Shown in pieces: positions 44,593 to 52,789 of a stretch of 64,000 bases of DNA. The stretch lies in contig PNNO01000001.1 of NCBI GenBank assembly GCA_013824265.1, positions 229,051 to 293,050 on the forward strand, written 5' to 3'. The notes beneath the pieces were generated by a model, which was given only the letters and a program-made list of their open reading frames with translations, made no database searches and was not told the DNA's origin. The stretch's first letter is position 1; each line of letters starts with the position of its first letter. This DNA is from a bacterium. Lineage in GTDB: Bacteria > Patescibacteriota > Gracilibacteria > UBA1369 > PNNO01. The position numbers and the translations under genes were made by a program.

Positions 44593-44633
44593 GCCCGACA
44601 TGTCCATCGAAAGATGAATGTGCCGGGCTTTTT
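44593..44633 (+). terminator. Strong terminator with GAAA tetraloop
   Basis: From GCCCG at 44593 to CGGGC ending at 44628, with an inner CATC-GAAA-GATG hairpin, followed by TTTTT (44629-44633). Confidence 0.82.
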
Positions 44634-44669
44634 AGTTACCGAGTAAGTGCCACTTACCAGGTAACTAAA
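44632..44669. repeat. Large palindrome of the TACCGAGTA repeat family
   Basis: TTTAGTTACC at the left end mirrors GGTAACTAAA at the right, with GAGTAAGTGCCACTTACCA between. A further diverged copy is at about 44701-44727 (GTTACCTGGTAA and CCGAGTAAC). Confidence 0.65.
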
Positions 44670-44753
44670 GCACGATGGCTTATTTGTACAATTTAGGAGG
44701 AGTTACCTGGTAATTCCTCCGAGTAACTTTGTAATGTCCTCCCGCCCCAAACG

Positions 44754-44783
44754 TTGCAATTATTGGCCGTTTGCGGGTAAAAT
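44754..44783 (+). promoter_or_regulatory. Promoter of the second pilin-cluster gene group
   Basis: -35 TTGCAA (44754-44759) and -10 TAAAAT (44778-44783) with an 18-base spacer; the ATG at 44812 is about 22 bases after the expected start point. Confidence 0.55.
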
Positions 44784-44811
44784 GACCCCGCAAGGCTTCT
44801 AGCTTTTTTAA

Positions 44812-46005
44812 ATGGGAAACCGCACACTCAAAACTCAAACCGGCAAGGGCATGGCGATGGTCATGATGCTCATCCTGGTGCCAATTTTAATGTTCCTGGC
44901 GATGTCGTTTGTCGACCCGATTGTGCGCTCTTTTAGGTCCGCCGTGAACGATCAAAAAACTCTGCTCGCCAAAAATGTCGCGGACAGCATGTTCGAAGTG
45001 GCGCTTTGGGATTCGCGTGGAGCGGGCGTTGGAGAGAATAAAAAGAACGAAGGATATCCTGATCCGATCATAAAAGAATACGATTTCGGCACTGCAACAG
45101 TTAGATGGAGTGTGATGGCAACGCCGGACACAAGCCCGGAGAAGCTTATAGACGATCAATATACGATTCCTTCCCCGGGGAGCGGAACGGCGGGCGATGA
45201 TTATTGCAGCACAAGTGAGCCGGTGGTGGATGACGAGCCGGGAGGCAGTTTAGAGGAGGCTTTAGCTGAACTGGAAATTGCGCGTAGCAATCTTGGTGGC
45301 GATTTTTATACAGCCTTCGACTGGCCATGCAACTGGAACAAACTGCGCGAGGGCGAAAGCATCGTGATTCCTTTGTACACAGAGGATGAGAACGGAGTAT
45401 ATCATCCGTTTGAAAATCCGGGAGTTAACGATTTTACCTTAACTGTAAGACCTGCCTGCGACCCTTCAAAAGCGACTTCACGCGACAATGAATACGAAAA
45501 TCAGATTTGCAAAGATAACGAGAGATATGATTTGGTGGGAGATCAAGAAACTGGAAATCTTACCGTAATAGTTTTGTGGGAAATAACAGGAAAACTTGAT
45601 GAAAACGGAGAAACCGTTTATTTAACACACAAAGACGATGGAACTTTATTTGATCCAAAAACAACTCTTGATGTTGAAGCAATAAATTTTCAAAATCCTT
45701 TAACACAGAATTCTAAAGCTAAAAAACCAATAGATAATGATGAGAAATCTATTGAAAACTTCTTATCCACGTTATACAAACCCGAACTTAAATTGCTCGT
45801 CGTTCACACATTAAGAGATAATTACGGAGTCGTGCCATATTTGGAGTATCAATTCAGCTCCACATACAACACTGCAAGTACTCCAATTTCAAGCACATCA
45901 AAGGTTGTTCATGTGGAAGTTATGATAGACGGCGGGTATTCAACGAGCATAGATAAAATTGTTGGCATAGCAAAGTCAGTTTCCGGATTTGTTATTCAAC
46001 AGTAA
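44812..46005 (+). CDS. PilX-like pilus assembly protein
   Basis: A 397-residue protein with a short basic N-terminus (MGNRTLKTQTGKG), a methionine-rich membrane helix (about 14-33: MAMVMMLILVPILMFLAMSF) and a long extra-cytoplasmic domain with several cysteines (CSTSEP, CNW, CDPS, ICKD). The layout resembles PilX/PilV-type proteins that precede pilus biogenesis. It lies after two prepilin-type genes, though separated from them by a TA pair and a membrane protein gene. The prepilin glycine-phenylalanine site is imperfect (KGMAMVM), so it is less certain to be processed. Confidence 0.65.
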   Translation: MGNRTLKTQTGKGMAMVMMLILVPILMFLAMSFVDPIVRSFRSAVNDQKTLLAKNVADSMFEVALWDSRGAGVGENKKNEGYPDPIIKEYDFGTATVRWSVMATPDTSPEKLIDDQYTIPSPGSGTAGDDYCSTSEPVVDDEPGGSLEEALAELEIARSNLGGDFYTAFDWPCNWNKLREGESIVIPLYTEDENGVYHPFENPGVNDFTLTVRPACDPSKATSRDNEYENQICKDNERYDLVGDQETGNLTVIVLWEITGKLDENGETVYLTHKDDGTLFDPKTTLDVEAINFQNPLTQNSKAKKPIDNDEKSIENFLSTLYKPELKLLVVHTLRDNYGVVPYLEYQFSSTYNTASTPISSTSKVVHVEVMIDGGYSTSIDKIVGIAKSVSGFVIQQ

Positions 46006-46010
46006 GAGTA

Positions 46011-46039
46011 TTGACATTTTTACTAAAATATGTTATTGT
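46011..46039 (+). promoter_or_regulatory. Strong promoter of the GC-rich surface-protein gene
   Basis: -35 TTGACA (46011-46016, consensus) and extended -10 TGTTATTGT (46031-46039) with 17 bases between boxes. Transcription would start near 46046, leaving a leader of about 210 bases. Confidence 0.75.
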
Positions 46040-46045
46040 GAACCT

Positions 46046-46254
46046 CTTTATCAATCCTAGTCTTTTTTGTCGACAATAACCGCATATTGTAGGTAAAAAA
46101 GGCTTGGATTGTCACCGCTCATTGACAATCTGCATTTGGTAACTTTAAGGCCGTCCCCCTTAAAGTTTCTAAAAAGCCTTTTGAGCATATAAAACCAAGA
46201 TCAAAAACCCAAAATTCGCTTCTATGGAAGTAGAAGTGGAAAGGATATGTCCTC
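46046..46254 (+). promoter_or_regulatory. Highly structured 5' leader
   Basis: Three hairpins: (1) 46053-46068 with 46095-46110, a 16-base stem with one mismatch and one G-T, enclosing ACAATA/TATTGT; (2) GATTGTCA 46107-46114 with TGACAATC 46123-46130; (3) AACTTTAAGG 46141-46150 with CCTTAAAGTT 46158-46167. Stems 1 and 2 share bases 46107-46110 and so compete. AAGGA (46241-46245) is a good ribosome site. No known riboswitch class was recognised. Confidence 0.6.
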
Positions 46255-48684
46255 ATGTCTAAGACCCTTTTCACCATCGTGGCCTTCATGGCCGTAACCC
46301 TTTTCTTCAACTCTAACTCCGCACAGGCTGCTGTGTCGGACTGCGCCAGCCAGGGCTGCGTTGCTGTGTGTGACAGTTCCAACGTTGAGATGTACTTCAA
46401 CGATGGAACGCATGCCGGTACCATCCCCGGTGTCGGCACCGGTGGATGCTACATCGACGCTGATGAGGGATACCTCATCATCAATCGCACCAGTGGTACA
46501 ACCTACGTCTACAATGTTCAGACCGGCACTTCGTGTTCATTCGGTTACGCCGGCCAGAACGCCCTGATCTTCGGAAGCCAAGTCTACGTTGCAAGTGGCG
46601 CGAACCACAAGATCGCCCGCGTCGAACTGGACTGCTCCGGTTATACCGAGATTCTGGTTCCCGGAACCTACCCCTGGGGCATGACCAAGGACTCTACGAC
46701 GATCTACGTGCTGAACTCACAAACCGCGAATATCACTACGATTGTCCCACCTTCCACCACTCCCACCTACAACAGCATCGGCCGCGTGTTCGGCGACCAG
46801 CTCACCGCTATTCGGTATCACGCTGGCAACAACAAGCTGTTCATGGGGGGGCTGAATGCCATCTACGAAGCTTCCCTCCCCCTGGATGGAACTTCCACCC
46901 TCTGGCAAACTATTTCGACCGGGGTGGACGAAATGTCTTTAACTTCGACCCATCTTGGAGTAAGTTCGAACTCAGGCAACTCTGCGCACCTCATTCCGAT
47001 CACAAACCCATCCTCCTACATGACCATGGGGTGCCAGAGTTGCCGCTCTGTCGCCCTCAACGACACCAACTTCTTCAGCGTCGGCGGAACTTCCCCCGAC
47101 CTCAATGTAAGGGCATGGGATATGACCGGCACCCAGCGTGCCTATTCTCCCATCACCACCGTCGGAAGTAACTCCGCCGCCTGGCTCGCCCCCACGGTCA
47201 CCGGCCCTGTGTGCCCCAACGGCACCAAGGAAGGCACTGAGGAGTGCGACGGCACGCAGTTCGGAACTGCCACTTGTCAGACCCTCGGGTTTGACGGCGG
47301 GAACCTTTCCTGCTCCGAATCCTGCCAAATCAGCACCTCCGCATGTTTCTACAACTGCGGTAACGGCTCGATCGAAGCCCCCGAAGAGTGCGATGGCATC
47401 AACCTCAACTCCGCCACTTGCGAGTCCCTTGGATTCGACAGTGGTACCCTGTCCTGCTCTGCCAGCTGCGAATTTGTGACCACCCAGTGCGTCACGGAAA
47501 CTTGCGGCAACGGCCAGCTCGACAGCGGCGAGGACTGCGACGGTGCCAATCTCAACAGCGCTTCCTGCCTCACCCTCGGGTTCGATGGCGGAACGCTCTC
47601 TTGCTCCCCCACTTCTTGCACGTTTGACACCTCCGCCTGCACGGTTGATCTGTGCGGCAACGAAGCGATCGACGACGGCGAGGACTGCGACGGGATCAAC
47701 CTGAATGGCGCCACCTGTCAGACCCAAGGATTCGACGGCGGGAGCTTGAGCTGCGAATCCTGCACCCTTAACACCACCGCCTGCACGATGACCTCGTGTG
47801 GCAACGGTGCGATCGATACAAACGAAGAGTGTGACGATGGCAACACCAACGCTGGGGACGGCTGCGGTGGCAATTGCCAAGTCGAAGAGGGGTATGTCTG
47901 CAACGGACAGCCCTCTGAATGCACTCCCGTCGAAACCTGCAACCAGGACGGGCTGGTTGCTGGCAGTGATAGTGGTCTGGAACTTTCCAAGCTCTCCAGC
48001 CACAACCTAGCCCTCTACAACACCCACCTTTCCGGTCTCACCAAGGTGTTCAATATCACCTGCGGTACCGTCGAAACCTTATACGGAAACCAGTTTGAGG
48101 CCATCACTGTCACCCTCCCTAGCGGATCTTACTCCAACCTCTCGATTCAAATCGGGAACAAGGTTGCGGAGTGCCACTTCTTCGCAGAAGAAGGCTCGGC
48201 AAAGATCCACATCAGCAAGGAGAGCCCCGAGAGCTCCTACGTCGATCCGACCTCGGGTCCCGGCGCCGGAGTTATCTGTACTGAAGATAACGCCAACGTG
48301 CAGGTCCAGTTCCAAGGACTGCTTCTCGGCGCTCTCGGTACGGGATTTTCGTACCGGCTCCTCTCTGCTAACCCGATCACGTCTTTTTCGGGGAATTGGA
48401 TCGAGATTTATGTATCAGACTCGTCCGTCAAGTTGCAAGAGATCGCTGTTGCTACGAATAACATCGTAGTTGCAAACTCTGACATGTCTGACGGCCCCAT
48501 CTACATAGACCTCGACGACATGGGAGATTTCTCCGAGATCTTCCAGCCCCACACCGACAAACCCCCCAAGGGATGCGGATGCAGCACGTTTTCCGGTAAC
48601 GGAAACTCCTCGCTGCCCGTCGCGTTCCTTTCGATCCTCGTTCTGTTTGTGATCCGACGCCGCAAAGCGTCCGGCTCCAACTAA
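46255..48684 (+). CDS. Secreted Cys-rich repeat protein with MYXO-CTERM-like tail
   Basis: An 809-residue protein with a signal peptide (1-25, ending AQA), an N-terminal beta-propeller-like region (about 30-310), five Cys-rich repeats of 48-50 residues starting at C320, C368, C417, C467 and C515 (pattern CGNG--D--E-CDG---N-ATC--LGFD-G-LSC), the last of DUF4215/Myxococcus type, a beta-rich domain (about 560-760) and a tail with GCGCS (773-777), a hydrophobic helix and RRRK (801-804). That tail has the three-part shape of sorting signals such as MYXO-CTERM. The gene is visibly GC-rich with C/G third positions, unlike its neighbours, which suggests transfer or codon bias for high expression. The product is probably displayed on the cell surface. 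Confidence 0.9.
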   Translation: MSKTLFTIVAFMAVTLFFNSNSAQAAVSDCASQGCVAVCDSSNVEMYFNDGTHAGTIPGVGTGGCYIDADEGYLIINRTSGTTYVYNVQTGTSCSFGYAGQNALIFGSQVYVASGANHKIARVELDCSGYTEILVPGTYPWGMTKDSTTIYVLNSQTANITTIVPPSTTPTYNSIGRVFGDQLTAIRYHAGNNKLFMGGLNAIYEASLPLDGTSTLWQTISTGVDEMSLTSTHLGVSSNSGNSAHLIPITNPSSYMTMGCQSCRSVALNDTNFFSVGGTSPDLNVRAWDMTGTQRAYSPITTVGSNSAAWLAPTVTGPVCPNGTKEGTEECDGTQFGTATCQTLGFDGGNLSCSESCQISTSACFYNCGNGSIEAPEECDGINLNSATCESLGFDSGTLSCSASCEFVTTQCVTETCGNGQLDSGEDCDGANLNSASCLTLGFDGGTLSCSPTSCTFDTSACTVDLCGNEAIDDGEDCDGINLNGATCQTQGFDGGSLSCESCTLNTTACTMTSCGNGAIDTNEECDDGNTNAGDGCGGNCQVEEGYVCNGQPSECTPVETCNQDGLVAGSDSGLELSKLSSHNLALYNTHLSGLTKVFNITCGTVETLYGNQFEAITVTLPSGSYSNLSIQIGNKVAECHFFAEEGSAKIHISKESPESSYVDPTSGPGAGVICTEDNANVQVQFQGLLLGALGTGFSYRLLSANPITSFSGNWIEIYVSDSSVKLQEIAVATNNIVVANSDMSDGPIYIDLDDMGDFSEIFQPHTDKPPKGCGCSTFSGNGNSSLPVAFLSILVLFVIRRRKASGSN

Positions 48685-48743
48685 TCGAAGATCCCACCCC
48701 CGTGGGCATCAGCATCGCAAGATCGCTGGCCGCCCCACACTAT

Positions 48744-48777
48744 AAAGCCCCACTCCATTCGGATGTTGGGGCTTTTT
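48744..48777 (+). terminator. Terminator of the GC-rich gene
   Basis: AAAGCCCCA (48744-48752) pairs with TGGGGCTTT (48767-48775), followed by T to 48777. Confidence 0.88.
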
Positions 48778-48861
48778 CATTGCCCAAAATTTACACTTCC
48801 GCCCCGGGGCGGATCCATGATAAAATATATACTGAAAGTAATACTTAATAATACCGCGCAT

Positions 48862-49137
48862 ATGGCGATAATAACATTCAAAGCTTCAGAAATTTTTAAG
48901 AAAAATTTAACATTAATTTCACAATTGAAGGGTATAAATATGTCTGCCTACATTAAATTAATTTTAACAAACACGTTAAAAGAAGAGATGAACAATATAA
49001 CTAAAAATGGGTTAACCGTAGCTGAAGAATTAGGAATCATCCAATCCGATTTCTTCGACAAAACATATGGACCCTTTAAAAATACCGACGATTTGATGAA
49101 GGCTTTAAAAAAGAAGCCCTCTAAAAGTCATAAATGA
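48862..49137 (+). CDS. Antitoxin of a RelE-type TA pair
   Basis: A 91-residue protein. The ATG at 48862 (MAIITFKASEIFKKNL) is chosen; a longer frame upstream is poor. The first half has the strand and helix pattern of a ribbon-helix-helix or RelB/DinJ-like DNA-binding domain (ISQLKGINMSAYIKLILTNTL, with helix and turn), and the second half is charged, as needed to bind a toxin. Its stop overlaps the next ATG by four bases (ATGA), the classic antitoxin-toxin layout. Confidence 0.68.
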   Translation: MAIITFKASEIFKKNLTLISQLKGINMSAYIKLILTNTLKEEMNNITKNGLTVAEELGIIQSDFFDKTYGPFKNTDDLMKALKKKPSKSHK

Positions 49138-49391
49138 TTATTCTTTATTCACCACTATTTAAGAAAAAATTCCTTAAGCTCCAAAGGCAAATTCAGGATA
49201 GATTTGCCGATCGACTAGAAATATTTATACACGACACAAATTCACAAATCCTAAAGAATCATAAGCTACACGGAAGATTGGAAGGTTATTTTGCATTTTC
49301 GATAACCGGCGATTATCGCGCAATCTACAGGAAACTTAGTACAGATGTAATAAAACTGGTAGATATTGGGACGCACAACCAAGTTTATTAA
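49134..49391 (+). CDS. RelE/YafQ-type mRNA interferase toxin
   Basis: An 85-residue basic protein with YSPLFKKKFLKLQRQIQDRF at the start and KNHKLHGRLEGYFAFSITGD then YRAIYRK, i.e. the H-K-L-G-L-G--S---GDYR motif of the RelE/YafQ/RelE-StbE group. The histidine and arginine of this motif are used in mRNA cleavage in relatives. The final IGTHNQVY is also typical. It overlaps the antitoxin gene by four bases. Confidence 0.88.
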   Translation: MIILYSPLFKKKFLKLQRQIQDRFADRLEIFIHDTNSQILKNHKLHGRLEGYFAFSITGDYRAIYRKLSTDVIKLVDIGTHNQVY

Positions 49392-49433
49392 ATTCCCAAA
49401 ACTCCCTTTTTGTGCTAAAATATTGAGATATTC

Positions 49434-51479
49434 TTGAATCCAAAAATGTTCAAAAACAAAAATATAAAAAGATTGATCGCAGCCGCGAGCATAGGAATAC
49501 TTGCAGCACTTGTTGGAATTGTTTTAGTGGTAACAAATCCGCTGGAAAATTTTCACCTTAAAATTTCAAATCTTTTATTTAAAAATAACAATAATCCAAG
49601 CCCCGAAATTGTAATAATCGCAATAGACGATGTGAGTACTCAATATGGCAGCCTGGAAGTAACTCTTGGACGATATTGGAATTGGAGCCGACTTTATCAC
49701 AAAAAGGTTCTTGATACTCTTGAGGAAAATGGCGCAGATGTGGTTGCCTTTGATCTTTCATTTGGAGAGAAATCAAATAGTATTTCGCGAGATACAATCA
49801 AACAGATTCTTGATGACAATCCAAGTGATAAATCGCTGCAAATCTTTGACAGATATACGCCGACCTTTAATCATCCCGAAGACCTTTCTTTTGCCGAATC
49901 TCTAGGGAAATATGACAACGTCGTTTTATTTACAAAAGAAGGTAATCCTCCAATCGATCTTTTTGCATCTCAGGTTGAAAGTCTTGGACTTGGCAGCACC
50001 CAGCAAGACTCGGACGGACTTGTTCGCAGTATCCCATTCGAAGGGTCATTCGCTCAAAAAATAGTTGAAAAAGTCGATCCCACCCTCGCAAAAAATGTTC
50101 CATTGGAAAATGGAAATTTAATCATCAATTACTCAACTCCTCCATATAAATATACTTCAATTTCATTCAAAGATATTTATTTTGATACATTCAATAAAGA
50201 GCTTGTAAAAGACAAGATTGCGATAATTGGAGTAACAACACAAGTAGTTAAAGATCATTTTTCGACCCCAATACAAACTGAAACCCAAATGCCCGGTGTC
50301 GAAATTCACGCCAACGCAATTCAGACGATTCTCGATCAAAAATTTCTGACTAATCAATCCAAAACTTCGCAAATAATAACCATTTTCGCGATATCGGTAC
50401 TCGGTACCCTTGCACTTATTTTCCTCAACATTTGGCTCGGAATCGCGCTCACTATAGTACTTTTTGCAGCCTACTACGGAGCAGCTCACGCAGCTTACTC
50501 AAACGGCATAATCATAAACATGGTTTATCCATATATCACCATTTTGCTCGTCTATATAAGCAGTGTTGTTTATAAATATTTTGCCGAAGTGAAAAAACGC
50601 CAGCAGATTCAGGAAGCTTTTGGAAAATACCTAAGCCCAAGCGTATTAAAAGAGGTTTTAAAGAACCCTCGCCTCCTTCATCGCAGCGGTGCAAAAAAGG
50701 AAGTTACTGTTTTCTTTTCCGATATTGCCGGATTCACGACACTTTCCGAAGAGCTCGATCCGCACTCTTTAATCGACCTTCTTAACGATTATCTTGGCAC
50801 TATGACCGATGTGATTTTTAAACAAGAAGGCACTCTCGATAAATATGTTGGAGATGCGATTGTGGCTTATTTCGGCGCTCCGGTTCATCAGGACGATCAC
50901 GCTGTACGCGCGTGTCATGCCGCTTTGGAAATGCGAGCAATACTCCCAACTCTTCACGAAAAATGGATCTCTGAAGGCAAGCCGAAAATCGATTTCCGCA
51001 TAGGAATCAACACCGGCGAAGCCATTATAGGAAACATCGGTTCTGAAAATTATTTTGATTACACGGTTATGGGTGATGAAGTGAACCTTGGTTCCCGGCT
51101 TGAAGGAGCCAATAAAAAGTACGAAACGAAAATTATGATTTCCGAGTCCACATATAATCAGGTTAAAGATTACTTTGACACGCGACCTCTTGACCTTATT
51201 CAGGTAAAGGGACGCAACAAAGCTGTACGCGTTTTTGAGCTTCTGGCTCACAAAAACAGGCTTAGCGAAACCGGCCAAAAACTGCTTGAAGCTTACAATA
51301 AAGGAATGGATTTATACCTCGCCCGCAATTTTGGCGAGGCCAAAGAAATGTTTAAACAAGCCCTCTTGATTCACCCTGAAGACGGGCCTTCCAAACTGTA
51401 CCTTCAGCGTTGCGAAATCCTTCGCGACTTCCCACCTTCTGCCGATTGGGACGGCGTTTTCTCGATGAAAACAAAATAG
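49434..51479 (+). CDS. CHASE2-domain adenylate cyclase (class III)
   Basis: A 681-residue membrane sensor-enzyme. A first membrane helix (about 16-34), an external CHASE2 sensor (about 45-305), three more helices (about 313-330, 332-350, 361-382), a class III cyclase domain (about 422-605) and a TPR-like end (about 620-670). Catalytic features are complete: metal aspartates D430 (FFSDIAGF) and D474 (YVGDAI), purine-site K470 and D548, transition-state N551 and R555. K470 with D548 points to ATP rather than GTP, so cAMP is the likely product. The start is a TTG at 49434; an ATG at 49446 is also possible. No cAMP-binding protein lies in the window. Confidence 0.93.
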   Translation: MNPKMFKNKNIKRLIAAASIGILAALVGIVLVVTNPLENFHLKISNLLFKNNNNPSPEIVIIAIDDVSTQYGSLEVTLGRYWNWSRLYHKKVLDTLEENGADVVAFDLSFGEKSNSISRDTIKQILDDNPSDKSLQIFDRYTPTFNHPEDLSFAESLGKYDNVVLFTKEGNPPIDLFASQVESLGLGSTQQDSDGLVRSIPFEGSFAQKIVEKVDPTLAKNVPLENGNLIINYSTPPYKYTSISFKDIYFDTFNKELVKDKIAIIGVTTQVVKDHFSTPIQTETQMPGVEIHANAIQTILDQKFLTNQSKTSQIITIFAISVLGTLALIFLNIWLGIALTIVLFAAYYGAAHAAYSNGIIINMVYPYITILLVYISSVVYKYFAEVKKRQQIQEAFGKYLSPSVLKEVLKNPRLLHRSGAKKEVTVFFSDIAGFTTLSEELDPHSLIDLLNDYLGTMTDVIFKQEGTLDKYVGDAIVAYFGAPVHQDDHAVRACHAALEMRAILPTLHEKWISEGKPKIDFRIGINTGEAIIGNIGSENYFDYTVMGDEVNLGSRLEGANKKYETKIMISESTYNQVKDYFDTRPLDLIQVKGRNKAVRVFELLAHKNRLSETGQKLLEAYNKGMDLYLARNFGEAKEMFKQALLIHPEDGPSKLYLQRCEILRDFPPSADWDGVFSMKTK

Positions 51480-51482
51480 AAT

Positions 51483-51529
51483 GTACCGAGTACGTAGTAC
51501 TTACTCGGTACCTGCCACGTACTCAGTAC
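51483..51529. repeat. Palindromic TACCGAGTA repeat array
   Basis: GTACCGAGTACGTAGTACTT, then ACTCGGTACC, form one near-palindrome (51483-51512), and GTACTCAGTACC (about 51519-51530) is a further variant. It ends just before a strong -35 box. Confidence 0.7.
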
Positions 51530-51534
51530 CTCCC

Positions 51535-51562
51535 TTGACAATCTCCGCATTTTGCCTACAAT
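51535..51562 (+). promoter_or_regulatory. Strong promoter
   Basis: -35 TTGACA (51535-51540, consensus) and -10 TACAAT (51557-51562), 16 bases apart. The start would be near 51569, 84 bases before the next gene; GAAGG about 7 bases before the ATG is a fair ribosome site. Confidence 0.8.
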
Positions 51563-51652
51563 AACCCCGCTTTTTGTTCTTTGATTTGGAGGGAATTTAA
51601 ACGGTTGAAATAACACAAATAAAGGCTTTGGCCGGAAAGTGAAGGTTTTATT

Positions 51653-52093
51653 ATGACTGGGAACAAACTTGACCGAATCACTTTAAGAAAAATTCAAAAG
51701 ATCGAAGATGAAGTCATCAAGTTTAACGAGGGGAAACCATACGTCGACCTGCAATTTCTGCAGTTCGGAGTGGACTTAATGAAGTTTTTGTCCATCGAAG
51801 AACAAATTGTAATACGCCTTGTCGTCACGCATCCGCACGAGAATGCCATTCGGATTCTAAAGGAACACCAAAAAGAAACGCTCGTGGAAATTATCGAGAA
51901 CCACACCATCGAAGGTTTTTGCTGCTTCTGTAAAGAAAAATTCACCTGGCGAGATGCTCCGATGACAATCCGGGCGATCCATCGCAACAAAAAAGGTACA
52001 GAACTTCACCACAGTCGCTGCTACCCCAAGAACTGCCGCTACACCTCACCCACTCACAATCCCCACCCCATTCCCGCCTCTGAAAAAATCTAA
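51653..52093 (+). CDS. Small protein with putative zinc site, unknown
   Basis: A 146-residue protein: a helical N-terminal part (about 1-80) and a C-terminal part with FCCFCKEKFTW, then HHSRCYPKNC, giving a C-x2-C ... H-x3-C pattern that would bind zinc. It is not recognised as a named family. It has a strong promoter of its own, a shorter leader, more G/C in third positions than its neighbours, and a hairpin terminator after it, all of which fit a well-expressed single gene. Confidence 0.65.
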   Translation: MTGNKLDRITLRKIQKIEDEVIKFNEGKPYVDLQFLQFGVDLMKFLSIEEQIVIRLVVTHPHENAIRILKEHQKETLVEIIENHTIEGFCCFCKEKFTWRDAPMTIRAIHRNKKGTELHHSRCYPKNCRYTSPTHNPHPIPASEKI

Positions 52094-52122
52094 TTCACCT
52101 CCAACTCTACAAAAAAGCTCAC

Positions 52123-52160
52123 AAATCCCGTACCATGCCAAAAAAATGAGTGCGGGATTT
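52123..52160 (+). terminator. Hairpin after the zinc-site gene
   Basis: AAATCCCG (52123-52130) pairs with CGGGATTT (52153-52160). It lacks a long T-run, so termination may be partial. Confidence 0.5.
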
Positions 52161-52177
52161 AAACTTACGTATACAAA

Positions 52178-52225
52178 TTACCGAGTACATAGGACTTACT
52201 CGGTAAGTGCCACTTACTCGGTAAC
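52178..52225. repeat. Palindromic TACCGAGTA repeat, triple
   Basis: TTACCGAGTACATAGGACTT joined to ACTCGGTAAGTGCCACTTAC and TCGGTAAC. The second and third units form the palindrome ACTCGGTAAGTGCC/ACTTACTCGGTAAC. It lies 4 bases from the end of the EF-P gene. Confidence 0.75.
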
Positions 52226-52228
52226 TTT

Positions 52229-52789
52229 TTAAGCCCTCTCCACGTATTCTGCGCTTTCCGTATTCACTCTAACCTTGTCGCCTTCATTTATAAACAATGG
52301 AACTTTAACCACAAGGCCTGTTTCCAGTGTCGCAGGTTTGCTTCCTCCTGAAGCCGTATCACCCTTAACTCCGGGCATTGTCTGAATAACCTCGAACACC
52401 ATTTTTGGCGGAAGCTCAACAGAAATCACCTTTCCCTCATAAAAAACTCCATCAATCGTCGTTCCATCAATAAGAAAAGGCAAAGATCCTTCTATAAAAT
52501 CCAAAGGTATTTCAAATTGCTCGTAAGTCTCCTCGTTCATAAAGTAAGCTTCCTCGTCCGTTTTATAAAGATACTGACATTTTTTTCTCTGAATATCGGC
52601 AAATTCAAAACTCTCGCCGGCAAGAAAAGTTTTATCCAAAGCTGCACCGTTTTTAACGTTCTTCAGCTTTGTCTTCATAACCGGTTTTCGCTGTTGCTTG
52701 CGGTTAAATTCGCTCCATACTATAAGGTACGGATCGCCATTTAACTTAACCACTTTACCCATCTTAAGATCGGTCAAATTGTCCGCCAT
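52229..52789 (-). CDS. efp: Elongation factor P
   Basis: A 186-residue three-domain protein: KOW-like domain (about 6-65), OB domain (about 70-130) and C-terminal OB domain (about 132-186), ending with VKVPLFINEGDKVRVNTESAEYVER, the EF-P signature. EF-P enters the ribosome between the P and E sites to help form proline-proline bonds. In place of the usual KPGKGQA loop at the tip of domain I it has RKQQRKP, so the residue matching the modified lysine (E. coli K34) is Q33, with R34 and K35 next to it. No modification enzyme (EpmA, EarP) is seen. It is otherwise complete. Confidence 0.96.
   Translation of the reverse strand: MADNLTDLKMGKVVKLNGDPYLIVWSEFNRKQQRKPVMKTKLKNVKNGAALDKTFLAGESFEFADIQRKKCQYLYKTDEEAYFMNEETYEQFEIPLDFIEGSLPFLIDGTTIDGVFYEGKVISVELPPKMVFEVIQTMPGVKGDTASGGSKPATLETGLVVKVPLFINEGDKVRVNTESAEYVERA

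Noticed and set aside
46972-48003. A 343-codon open frame on the minus strand inside the GC-rich gene, and several other long frames there
   Set aside because: High GC reduces stop codons in all frames. The plus-strand frame has a signal peptide, ordered Cys repeats and a sorting tail; the others have no such order and biased composition.
50396-50409. GGTACTCGGTACC inside the adenylate cyclase gene as a repeat insertion
   Set aside because: It encodes ordinary membrane-helix residues (VLGTL) in frame without disturbing the protein, so chance or tolerated match is more likely than a recent insertion.
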